A stretch of DNA of 64,000 nucleotides, taken from contig NC_087377.1 in the NCBI RefSeq assembly GCF_963675165.1, positions 17,691,018 through 17,755,017 on the forward strand, written 5' to 3'. The position numbers and the translations under genes are program-made. The DNA comes from Halichondria panicea. Taxonomy: Eukaryota > Porifera > Demospongiae > Suberitida > Halichondriidae. The notes under the pieces were generated by a model. That model was not told the DNA's origin. It searched no databases and worked only from the letters and a program-made list of their open reading frames with translations. Positions 44,118-64,000 of this stretch are shown one piece after another (position 1 is the stretch's first letter; the number at the start of each line of letters is the position of its first letter).

Positions 44118-45180
44118 GTCTACTATCTTGTGAGAGAGCGGAAGAAGGCGTATCAAAAGAAGAATGTAAAAATGTAAAGAATGTGCATTGTACTGTCAAG
44201 GGCGTCACGTACTTATGAAATTTGTTGTTAATACCGGAAATGATCTTAAAGTTAGCATATCTGCTGAACCGCTTGGTCTATTCTCTTTTAATTAAAAAAG
44301 TACGAAATAGACACTCAGGACTCAGGAGTTAACATTGTAACCATTTGATATCTATTATGAAGTTTATAATGTTTCTGTAATGTATATCTTTATGATGTCC
44401 CTATAATAGTATGATGTCTCCTGCTTCAGAGAGTTCTTTTGGATATAAAGTAACCATGCTATCTTTTCTTTCGTACAGTATATTGTATCATGTTTCAGAA
44501 CTCTCATCAATGTCCACCTTACACTTGTATCTGTTTCTTGATCTTTAAAAGTTCATTTGGTCTAAATAATTCGTTTTTAGTGTGATGTAGATTTAAGGCC
44601 ATACAACTCTGTTGACAGCTTCTAATTAATACAGTAGATTACTCTTATCTTGTTTCGTGTGCAAATTGAATTAGTTCAATAGTTTTGGTAGATTACATTG
44701 TTGTCCCTGGAATTCTCTCCGATCTTTCTTGTTTCTTTTCAACAGAGGCTTTCAGATTGCTTCAATAATTACTTTCAGTAATGTCTAAGAACTTCTAAGA
44801 AATAAATACATCTATTGGTACACTTGGCTTGATTTTATTGCATTTCTATTCTCAGCTCCACCCATCTATCCATGCAATATGTGATTCCGCAAGAAATAAG
44901 AGCTTATTGTAGCAACTTTTTGCATAATCTAGAGAGAGTTAGAGATGAAAGACATGGTCACTTGTGTTTTTGTTCATTTTCATGTTTGGTTGACAAAATG
45001 ATGATCACCTTTGAGAAAAAATCACACACAGAACAAGCATCAAATGCTAAAATCATAAAAAACTGTTATAAAAATCAAATTCTACGCTATTTTTTACCTC
45101 TGGGAACAGCTGTTGTTTGCTAGACTCTTCTAGGGCTTGCGGAAAGCCCTTCTTGTTCACTCACTTTCTGGTCCTGTTTT

Positions 45181-45224
45181 AGCCTCGATTCAAGGCCGAT
45201 TAAAATCGGCCTTGAATCGAGGCT
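45181..45224. repeat. Perfect hairpin, 20-bp arms
   Basis: AGCCTCGATTCAAGGCCGAT, loop TAAA, then the exact reverse complement. No T-run follows, so not an obvious terminator. Confidence 0.9.
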
Positions 45225-45443
45225 AGTCCCGTTTCTTACCATTGAATTTACTGTACGAAAATATGCCCACGCACTACTTCCTGTCTGACATCTCCACTAA
45301 AACTGGCTGGCTATTATCTCTACTCCTATACAGATTTAGTGAGATTTTCTGTACTTGAAATAACATTTTTAGTTGATGTATACCGGAATTTAAGTTAGCC
45401 ATTGCCTACTGGCATAGTTTTAAAAATGACAAAGGTCAAGTAC

Positions 45444-45873
45444 TACCAGAGGAGGTTGGACGCGCGTCAGGTTTTATCACGTGCGCTCATAAGAATCTAA
45501 TTAAAATGGCCGATTAGGCACCATTATAGGCACCTCGATGCTCTACTGTTTTGTAAGCTGTACAGAGACACTGCAAGTAGCCAGAAGTGGTCTAGGAGCA
45601 TTCCCATCGCCCTCTCACCTTCACTACTGAAAAGATTCCAAGATGGATTTAGACTAGTATTTTGACACTTTTCCAATTTTTGTTTAACAGGATTATGATC
45701 TATATGAGCAGAGGAGGTCAGAGCACCATTAATCTGTTTCTCTTTAGCGTTCTCTAGCTCTTACTTGCACTGATAAGCGTTTACATTCTCACCTTTGACC
45801 TCAAAGGAATTTGTTTATAATTATCACATGACTGAAGGCGTCATGATGATGTGTGTCCAACCTCCTCTGGGAA
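45444..45873. mobile_element. Candidate short element with 16-bp TIRs
   Basis: CCAGAGGAGGTTGGAC on the left and GTCCAACCTCCTCTGG on the right, 430 bp apart, no coding frame. Confidence 0.5.
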
Positions 45874-47492
45874 TGTCATAATTAGGGAAAGTTCAAGTGA
45901 TGTCCGACCCAGAGTCCGACCTCCCCTGCGCTGCCTCTGCTGACTACGATGCAGCCATTAATTTTAGACTTGAACTTTTGGCATAGATCGTTTTTAACAA
46001 CAATCTCATGGTTGATGACCCACTTTTCGAGTTTGCATGCAGCAACATTTTTAAATTTTTTTTGGCAAAAAATAGTGTTCATCATGACAGTAAATGTGTT
46101 GTGTTATAAAAGCTATACTAATAGTAGTTAGTTATGTAGTTTTGGCATCTCCACCGAGGCATCAGAACATGCGTTTCTTTCATTTAAAAATAAGAAAAAG
46201 TCTCAGTATAGTCTATAGTCTATACATATTACAGTGCATCCAGTCGAGAGAGTAGAATATACAAAAATAGGTGAGTACTTAAAATGTATTTCAAGATTGA
46301 AACATTTCTAAGAAATTGTGCTGATGTATACCATTGTAAGAATAAGACAACATGATTCAAAAATATTTCCCCAAAAGTTGTTGTATTGGGAAATAATTTT
46401 AGGTGATAATGGGGGTGATCGTAAAAAAATGTATGTAACTATCTCCGGAACTGAAATATTTCTGGACAATAATTATTATCAAAAGTTAGACAATTATTTA
46501 TTCAAGCTTACTCTGTGTGTAATTTTTGGACCTTAGCCGTAAGATTTTCTAAATCTCTCCCTATAACCGAAATGGCACTAAAAACTAGCAATTTTGAGCA
46601 CTGCGGAGGATGTGTAGATGTTTAAGCAACATCGAACCTTTCATAAGATAGCCAAACTTTCTATAGATGTTGTGAAAAAGTCCCACACCTTAGCCGGAAA
46701 CCGTTGGCCTTTTCTCTCCCTAACCCATTACCCACTATAACAATTGTGTACTGTTTCAAGTTACTTCACCACAAACCCACCACTTTATATTGTCATGGAA
46801 ACACTTTTGGATATGTTGTAGCTAGCCTTGATTCCACTATTGAAGGGGCTGGAGTCGAGGCTATGTTGTAGCTTATTCATTCACCTACACAATGGCATCA
46901 GCAGATTTTCTTAGAAATGTTCCAATCATAAGATATTTACATTTAATAATAATTATAAACACTGTTTAAGATGCTCATACTGCCATCCTAATCAGAAATT
47001 AAGCTAGCTTGTCTGTACTGGTACAGTGAGCACTGTCTTGTTGGTCTGCAGACAAGCTAGTCTTGCAGCCACCACAATAGATCCCACCTGATTAGATCTA
47101 GACTAGTATACTTCTGTTCTCAGGAAGGAAAAGCACACCAGACACGAAAACAGAGTATAGTGTCATTTTCAGATGCATCTCTGTTGTAATCAATACATTG
47201 CATGTTAACTGTTGTTTTAATCACTTTCAGTATTAGATCTATCAGCTATAATTTATAATAAACAACCTTATAATTAATAAGCGGTTTCTGTGTTACAGTT
47301 ATGTGTGGCAGATGGTGTGTGTGGTGGATTCATTGAGATTGCTGTGCTTACCGTGCACTCTCCTTATAGTCAAATCTGATTATAAGTCTGTCCATTCTAA
47401 GAAGCATTGGTGTGTACATACATACTATGGACTGGAGTGCTGCAAGTATTTGTGGCAATCATGCACTTTCAGTATTAGCTAAATAAACACAA

Positions 47493-48180
47493 TGCATTCT
47501 GTGATATTTACAGTTCTAGCCAGTATAGCTGTCATGACAGCAAGTGGAGGAGTGCTTACTCTGCATCTATACAGCACCAATATTTTCAGTGAACACAGGT
47601 GAGAGACATCAACTTCTTCTTTATTTATAAGTGTTGGGTGTGTGTATTGTACGTGTTTGAGTGGTTAATAAACTGAACTCAGCACTTGTATGTATGATTG
47701 ACTGGTGTACCACTAACTTTTATAGCTAGGTCAAGTCCTTGTAATTAGATGTGTACATGTAAAATATTGAAGTATGCATCTATATATATATATATATAGT
47801 TGTTTCTAAATAACTAGAGTGATACAACTTATCTATAGTTCTAGCCAATATAGCTGTCATGACAGCAAGTGGAGGAGTTCTTGTCTTTCTCTGCATCTAT
47901 GGCACCAATATCGTGTTCTCTGCACACACAGGTGAAAGATTAACTTCTTAAAGTATTAATAATCATTATAATTTTATTGTATAGGTACACACTTTTATAT
48001 TAGTAAAACCAGTAGGTTTTACATAGGATTGGCAGTGGGTTTGCCCGTGTTTAGCAATATTTCAATTATTTTGACTCATGTTCAAACTGTTCTATCTCTG
48101 CAGGGAAAGGCCACATCAAGAAACTGGCTGAACAGATAGTTTATTTAGCCTTTTCTCTCTTTGTATCTCTCATTTCATAA
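47493..48180 (+). CDS. Duplicated hydrophobic exon; possible signal or membrane exon
   Basis: Two copies of an exon starting TTCTAGCCA after an acceptor lie at about 47512-47598 and 47840-47931, both ending phase 1 at a GTGA donor. They encode TVLASIAVMTASGGVLTLHL and VLANIAVMTASGGVLVFLCI. The first copy is preceded in frame by ATG at 47493, so 47493-47598 could be a signal-peptide exon feeding phase 1 into the Ig exon at 49804. The second copy looks more like a membrane helix and joins in phase to 48103 onward (KGHIKKLAEQ), stopping at TAA 48178-48180. Which use is real cannot be settled here. Confidence 0.35.
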
Positions 48181-48284
48181 TCCATAAACATTTTAATGAA
48201 TGAATATTTTCATTTTAAAAATTGCACTATTTCGACGTTTCACCGCTCTTCTCGTCAGTACTGTATCATCTATGGTCTGACTGA

Positions 48285-48345
48285 CTAAGTAAGTAAGTAA
48301 GTAAGTATAAGTAAGTGAGTAAGTAACTGTAAGTAAGTAAGTTTC
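48285..48345. repeat. AAGT tetranucleotide microsatellite
   Basis: TAAGTAAGTAAGTAAG run with minor interruptions. Confidence 0.85.
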
Positions 48346-48901
48346 TTGCCCAGCATTTACTCCAAGTACAGCCATCTCCAGGACATTCTGCACAGGGTTT
48401 CCAAACGACTACAACCTGGATTACAAAGCGCTTCTTCAGATTTGCGATTGCTTCCACGAGGCAGACAACCTCTCAGTCTCTATTTCTCTTACCTAGACAA
48501 TTCCGCCATCTTTAATGACTCAGCAATTGTGTTGTGGCCAATAATAATAGATAGGCGTGGCTAATAAACCGTGCGCCTAAAATCAGTGCAGCAGTGCTTT
48601 TCCAGAGCCTGAGGTGTTGCTTTTCTTCACACTGTTCAGCTCTAGCTCCCTTTCTCTGACAGGAATGCTATATGCACTGGCTAGATATCATGCTCTTAAA
48701 ATGGCTGTCATTTAATACTGATTCGCAAATTCAACATAATTATCAAGCAATTAATTATTACTCATTACTATAATCATTAGTCCAGAGATATTCGAGAAGA
48801 TATCTGATTAGTCCTGTCTTCTCTTCTTGAACTTCTGTACTGCCTCTTGACGTTCCACTTATGCATGTCATGATACGTAAACTGTACTGAAAAAGAAAGG
48901 G

Positions 48902-49462
48902 AATCTGACTAGAAAAACATTTGCAATGTGAAAAATTGCTAGGATTGGCCAGGGGAACCACAAAAAAGCGTGGGAACAAGAAATCAGACGAGAGCATAAC
49001 TCCAATCCGTTACAATGTCATGAACATGTACAATACATAGTATATTAAATAATAGACTGTGTTCCAGATCCACCTATCAGCTTCCATCCACCACATCATT
49101 CCATGCAGGTCACCAGTACGGTCCGTGCATGTTACTACGCATGGATGGACTGTGTGTACCTGTGCTCAACACTGCATGTATTAGGAACATCAATTCATCA
49201 CAAATCATCATGATTATGTGCCCCACATTCTAAAATGGATGTATAATAAATATATATAGGGATTGGTCATGACTCCACCAGTAAAAATTGCGTGGCATAT
49301 TGGCTGGGAAAACATAGGAAAACTACCAGTACATGTGCATGATTGACGTTGTAACGGATTGGAGTTATGCTCTCGTCTGATTTCTTGTTCCCACGCTTTT
49401 TTGTGGTTCCCCTGGCCAATCCTAGCAATTTTTCACATTGCAAATGTTTTTCTAGTCGGATT
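48902..49462. mobile_element. Element with 115-bp inverted ends, 561 bp
   Basis: GACTAGAAAAACATTTGCAA then AAAATTGCTAGGATTGGCCA and ATCAGACGAGAGCATAACTC on the left. All are repeated in reverse complement at 49345-49460. No coding capacity. Confidence 0.8.
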
Positions 49463-49467
49463 ATATA

Positions 49468-49606
49468 ATACTTAGACACTGTTTAGGAAGTTTCTACATG
49501 ATTTAGAAGCCCAAAGGGCTGGTTGTAGTATCCCGAACGCAGTGAGGGTTCTACTAGCCCTGAGGACTTCTAAATCATATGGAAACTTCCTAAATAGTAT
49601 CTAAGC
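49468..49606. mobile_element. MITE with TTAGACACTGTTT termini (copy 2)
   Basis: Same structure as 18427-18561: CTTAGACACTGTTTAGG to CCTAAATAGTATCTAAG with inner GATTTAGAAGCCC arms. Confidence 0.75.
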
Positions 49607-49671
49607 ATTTTAGATCAAGCAACCATGAGTATTTAGCCAATCATATTTGAATGTTCTTATCCTACATGATT

Positions 49672-49741
49672 TTCTAAGTGAAGTACATGATTTTCTAAGT
49701 AAGTACATGATTTTCTAAATAAGTACATGATTTTCTAAGTT
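49672..49741. repeat. Short tandem repeat TACATGATTTTCTAAGT
   Basis: Four units of 17-22 bp just upstream of the first Ig exon of receptor F. Confidence 0.85.
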
Positions 49742-49803
49742 GGATAGAACACTTCCTTTAGCCAATCAAATTGCAGTATTTATGGCAAACATGATCTAAA
49801 CAG

Positions 49804-59534
<9,731 letters not shown>

Positions 59535-59690
59535 AACTCTAGTTTAGATCTATAAGACTGGTTGTTCAATGTAGTATTTAATGACTGTAAGTATTATACT
59601 ATTATAGTTTTGTATAATTTTATAGTTCCAGTGACATTGTTTCTTTTAGTCAAAATCATAATTGATGTTGATAATGTAAAAAATGATATA

Positions 59691-59696
59691 ATAAAA
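59691..59696 (+). promoter_or_regulatory. Candidate polyadenylation signal of receptor F
   Basis: AATAAA about 155 bp after the stop codon at 59532-59534, in an AT-rich stretch. Confidence 0.55.
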
Positions 59697-59956
59697 TTGC
59701 ACTGATCTATAGTTCAGAGTACATTGATTCTGAGGGTGGTGCTCTGTTACTAGTAGCATGAGCGTACAAGTGTTCCTTGTCTATATAGTCTTTGAGAGCC
59801 CATAATAATTTTGTGTTCAGATTGACGTTTAATTTAAAAACCATGCATTCAATAGCTCTCAGAATTACCTTTCCAATGGTGTGTGTGTGATCAGCCACTC
59901 AAAGGCTGGGGTGGATATTTTATGTTAATTACACGTACCCATTTCTTTTCCTTCAG

Positions 59957-60597
59957 ATACAACTGTCTGATATCGTAATGGAAGATGATGGAGCGTACCT
60001 TTTAAGTGATTCTGTTGAATTTGCCCAAAACACATTTGTGTTTTGCAGTAAGTCAATTTATGCAACACACACACACACACACACACACACTTACCTGACT
60101 TCCCCCCCTCCTCTACAGCTGAGCTGTTCGTCACAAACTTTAGTTCATCAACAAACACAATATAGAAGGCGCTGAACTGGAGGTGGAATGTGAAATTATG
60201 GGCATGCTCTCACTGTCATTTCATGGATTAAAGATAACTCTTCAGAACCTGGTATCGATATATCCATGCAGGTCTTCTAACAACATGTTTCTGTCTCAAG
60301 TAATATCGACAATACCACGCTAGCCAATACTGGTGTGTACACATGTGTGGGGACTAATGCAGCCGGAACAGTTTCCATGGTAACCAGCGTGGAGGTCATG
60401 ATAACTGATATGGAAATGCTAGGTATGTTATCTAGATTCTCAATTCTATAATAATTTATCATTTTGCAGATTCATTGAGTACTTTTGATCCTCCTCATAA
60501 CTCTGGTTGTATTATTGCTCAGTTTACTGTTCTTGAAGTCAAGGAAGAAAGGCAACTACACTCCAGAACCTGCCATCTCAAACAACCCAGCATAATT
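59957..60597 (+). pseudogene. Decayed duplicate of the 3' end of receptor F
   Basis: Copies of the second half of the split Ig (59957-60046), the last Ig (from about 60119 to 60421) and the membrane exon (from about 60470). In the first, the Ig Cys region is deleted (GAYLLSDS where F has TYRCELSSDS). In the second, an extra AT creates ATA-TAG and a frameshift soon after TNFSSS. In the membrane exon the sequence is shortened and the tail ends soon after SNNPA. Splice sites are mostly retained. The sequence resembles both E and F. Confidence 0.8.
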
Positions 60598-61009
60598 ATT
60601 ATGATCTAACCAAAAAGAACACAGAAATGCTGTGTATGACACTACTGTAACTTAAATCTACAAGAATATAACTATTTTCCTAGCTGTTACATTGTTTATA
60701 CCCCACTTGGGGGTCTGTATCATAGCAACTGGGTGGGGTTTAACTACCATAAATTCCGCATTCCACATAAACTCCCTTGCCTTGAGGGCGAACTGATTTT
60801 ATACTGATCTACACAGCAGAGAAGAAGCTAGACACTTGTTGACAAGGCAGAACAGATGGGTGAGGCTCGCTAAACACCAGGAAGGGTGGGGCTCACTGCT
60901 TGCAGTGCATGGACATTGACAAGTTAGTTTTTGAGACTGTTAGCTAGTTGTATCCAAGGTGAGGTAGCTTAGGTTGCAAGTAGTTTTCATTCAAGTGGGT
61001 ATATAACAC

Positions 61010-61136
61010 TTATTGTCCACTACATTCGGCAAACGTAAACCATCCTTGGCCTCGCGGGGCTTCGCCCTCGTCCTCGGAGGTTTACTGCCATAAATTCTGA
61101 TGTAGTAGACAATAAGTATTATATATATCCTGTTTT
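61010..61136. mobile_element. MITE with TATAACACTTATTGTC ends
   Basis: TATATAACACTTATTGTCCA on the left and AGACAATAAGTATTATATAT on the right, with GTAAACC and GGTTTAC inner arms and a GC-rich centre. Confidence 0.7.
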
Positions 61137-61337
61137 CCTGCAGTTGCTGCTATAGGATATGGCCAGGGTTCCTCAGATATGTTTGGTACAAGATCATGGA
61201 AAAGTCAACGTTTTTCTGCTATTGAGATTTGCATGCATACAGTGTTGAATTTTACCTAAAAAAAGGTCATCACTTTTCTGTGTATTCTGCAGAAAAGGGG
61301 GTGGGGCTGGTCAGCTAGCTACTTGTTACTAGCTAGC

Positions 61338-61610
61338 TTAACTCACCAATTCTAGCTTTCTAATGCGAGCAGGTACCACTCTATTATCACACAGGGACCT
61401 GCACACACTGTGTATACCGCTGGAGGTCAGGTTGCAGCCTCCCAGCCGTAGTCTTCGCAGAGCGTGGTTGCCGACTAGAGCCTTTGCCAATTGCTTCGCT
61501 GCATCATCCCCCAGACCGCTGTGCTCGTAGTTTAGGGCTGTAAGAGTGGGGTAGTTGCTATGCAGTCTTTCCAGGTCTTCCAGTAGCTGCTTGGACACAT
61601 AGGCATGCAT
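61338..61610 (-). pseudogene. Orphan copy of LRR-PTP exon 1
   Basis: Encodes nearly the same residues as 27802-28065 (ALNYEHSGLGDDAAKQLAKA, NLTSSGIHSVCRSLCDNRVV) with a few changes (GAYGSKQ becomes HAYVSKQ) and a kept donor. No matching LRR exons are seen downstream on this strand, where instead the receptor F pseudogene lies. It is either a pseudogene fragment or the start of a new, very short product. Confidence 0.7.
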
Positions 61611-62107
61611 GCACCCATCTATAATTCTTATTAGACTGGCGGCGACAGCCAGGCTTTTTAGCTTTTAGGCTAGTGTTTCAACCCGCGGCTTGACCCCGAA
61701 AGAAAACAGTACTCCAGACACAAGGTGGCGTCTTTGAGAATGATATTATAGACGCCCTAGATATTAATACCCACTATACCGCAAAAAATCAATAATAATA
61801 ATTTTTTTTTTTTTTGCTTTTTTATATTTAATTCTCATAGACAACACAAAATTTAATTTGAATTTATACATTATTTTACACAACAAAAGAATCTATTTCT
61901 AATAAATGTGTGTAAATGAAAAATAATAGTGAAAATAGATAGTTCGAGGGAGCAACTGCATTAAAAACATTATGCACTATAAAGAGTATTCAAGAAACTA
62001 GAATCTATAATAATTATAATATTATTTTATATTATACTCGAGACATTTTTTTCCCGGGTAATGAGAAGATAACATTTGCCTATAGAGAGAGTTGCTCATG
62101 ATTCTGT

Positions 62108-64000
62108 TCACACAAACTGTGCATCTTCTGATAGGAAATCGTCGGGGCTAGGTCTGTAGTCACCGTTGTCCTGTGGGGAGGGTGTGTGCAGTGTGTGGGC
62201 GGGTGGTGAGGGTGTGTGAGGTGTGTGGGCGGGTGGTGAGGGTGTGTGAGTGATATACAGCTATGGTGTTAGAATACAAAATCGGGCTGGGGAAATATTA
62301 AGCACGTAGTACAAGTAATACTATTTTAAAGGTTTCCCCCTCTGAACATGAAAATGAATCACTGTGTGTTTTCTATCATACAAATTCCTGTGAACACATA
62401 ACTACAAGCGTAGGGAAATGCCTCCAGCTATTTACAGGGAAGCCAATCACATTTCAGCATCATTACACAGATTTCAACACTTCAGGAATACATGGCATTC
62501 CAAAGTTTGCCTAAGATGGTATACATACGAACAGAACATGAAAATCACTGTGTGTGTTCTATTTTATAAAATGGTGTGTACACATGACTTCATGTTTAGC
62601 CTCTAGCTATTTACATGTGGCATACAGAGAGAACTTCATCATCTTTATTCACAGGTTTCACAACTACCCACTTCAAGTGTATGGAATTCCAAACGTTGCC
62701 TATGATCTAAGTCCACTATTGACAGTGACACATACCAGTGTTGACCAGATAATACTAGCCCCCTCTCTCCCATTACACTGTACCACACACAGACACACAA
62801 GCAGACAACTCCCACTGTGTGAATATCATTGCTCAATTGGGTGTAACAGACCGTGAATGTCGCTAATTCACTTGGCGGAGACGCAACACAAACATTAGCA
62901 CCTACTCGTCCTACACACAGGGGGCACATAACACACACACGCCCACACAGTACATGTACGTAAAACAAGGCCTCAAAGATCTAGAACTTCTGTTGTAAGC
63001 ATACTTAAGCATCTAAGAAGTGAGTATTCAGTCCATTAGTTTTTTATTTGAGCTCTCTCACCCACACCCACACCCACACACACGCACACGCACACACACA
63101 CACACACCCACACCCACACACACCCACACACACACACACACATACTTACTCGTCTGTAAGCAGGAGCACCCACAAAAGAGTCGGTGTCCGGAGGAGGCAC
63201 TTTCATCATCTCAATGTCATCACCTCCGAGTGGAGCTAGGGGCCAAAATAATAATATTAAATGTTGGGTATGACTCGATCAGGTTACAACTTCAACTATC
63301 ATGTAGCTAGCGGTGGGAAGCATTGAAAAGAATTATAATTTGTGTATATAAGTATTAAGTTTTGTGTAGGGTGGTCCCAGAGTTGTATAACTTACATAGA
63401 CTAAATTATATCGAAATTAATGTAAAACTACATGTAAGAAATCAGTTATTATGAGTCAGAGTATACAGTAACTATTCTTTCTTAGAAATAGTAAAATTAA
63501 TACTAGGGAAAGTTTCTTGAAGTATATAGTATACATGTGGACTAGGGGACTAGGTTTTGTCAATTAGTCCGACTATACAGAACTTATTTTAATGGGAGAC
63601 ATTGCAAATGCACACTCACTGTTGTCTAAACAAACGCTTTAAAGGTTGCATAATTCCTGGCATACAATATACGTGGTCACCAAACTTAGACGCACACACA
63701 CGTACCTCCGTGTGGGTAGTTGGGGGTGGGCTTATACATGGGAGGAGCAGCAGGTCGAAGTGCAGGCAGACTCTCATACTCTGGGCTAAATGCCTCGGGT
63801 TGTGCCACATCTTCCTCATCACTGTCTCTGTCAACATTGCCACGTGGATCAGCGCTATAGTCAGTGTATGATCTATACAGAGAAAAAGGGGTAAGGATTA
63901 TATTATACGTAGTTTTCTCAAAACAAAACAAAACAGTACTACTATATATCAGGTTTCGAATGCGACGTTCTTTTCGATTGCAATTTTTTTTTATCGCAAT
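62108..64000 (-). CDS. Cytoplasmic tail exons of a third multi-Ig receptor (E-type), continues past window
   Basis: Exons 63706-63872, 63150-63235 and 62108-62170 have the same lengths, phases and essentially the same products as the last three exons of receptor E (SYTDYSADPRGNV, EYESLPALRPAAPPMY, DTDSFVGAPAYRR, DDFLSEDAQFV and stop). The membrane exon should lie just beyond 64000. Direct duplication of 28516-30490; the flanking introns match too. Confidence 0.8.

Larger units (their letters stand above)
44118..47492. other. AT-rich spacer without supported gene
   Basis: I see no convincing exon. It contains an exact 20-bp-arm hairpin at 45181-45224 and a 430-bp sequence at 45444-45873 bounded by inverted CCAGAGGAGGTTGGAC. 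Confidence 0.5.
61280..64000. repeat. Segmental duplication of 27733-30490
   Basis: Direct-orientation copy beginning TTCTGCAGAAAA and GGGGTGGGGCTGGTCAGCTA and still matching at the window end (GCGACGTTCTTTTCGATTGC). It differs in small indels and CA-tract lengths. Confidence 0.9.

Noticed and set aside
48193-48564. Cys-rich minus frame (KPCAECPGDGCTWSKCW)
   Set aside because: Looks slightly EGF- or thrombospondin-like but has no clear exon borders or partner exons.

Overview
The window looks like DNA from a compact, intron-rich animal genome. A demosponge is my best guess, but that is inference from style only: short phase-1 introns, tightly packed Ig/FN3/LRR genes, many very small inverted-repeat transposons and long CA/GT arrays. 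Both strands carry spliced genes with ordinary GT-AG introns. Exon models were read by eye and accepted where reading phase closed across every junction.

Layout. (1) 1-7602, plus: 3' part of an Ig/FN3 membrane receptor with two possible C-termini. (2) 8407-10587, minus: small receptor with signal peptide, one Ig domain, a membrane segment and a tail. (3) 10885-12788, plus: nuclear-type protein with an RPA-binding-like C-terminus (ETAA1-like), sharing a short divergent promoter with gene 2. (4) 12972-28065, minus: an 18-exon gene of about 1036 residues joining ribonuclease-inhibitor-type LRRs to a tyrosine-phosphatase domain that has lost its catalytic residues. Its second intron holds a GT minisatellite split by a 5.6 kb tnp2-type (CACTA/EnSpm-like) transposon with a transposase gene and a divergent BEN-domain gene. 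(5) 28516-36437, minus: 12-exon, multi-Ig receptor of about 898 residues. (6) 36.5-47.4 kb: transposon-rich spacer with a 3.66 kb element with 9-bp target duplication, an apparently intact Merlin transposase and several foldback elements. (7) 47.5/49.8-59.5 kb, plus: an inverted paralogue of gene 5 with a different membrane/cytoplasmic exon rich in repeated tyrosine motifs. One intron is inflated by a 460-bp CA tract and tandem Penelope-like (GIY-YIG) copies. (8) 59957-60597: decayed duplicate of that gene's 3' end. (9) 61280-64000: a direct segmental duplicate of 27733-30490, carrying an orphan LRR first exon and the tail exons of a third Ig receptor that continues past the window.

The strongest candidate for an undescribed system is the right half: a head-to-head family of multi-Ig receptors with near-constant exon architecture but exchanged signalling tails, still duplicating and decaying, next to an LRR-pseudophosphatase whose first exon is copied along with it. 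This resembles the logic of invertebrate self/non-self recognition loci, but no function can be shown from sequence alone.
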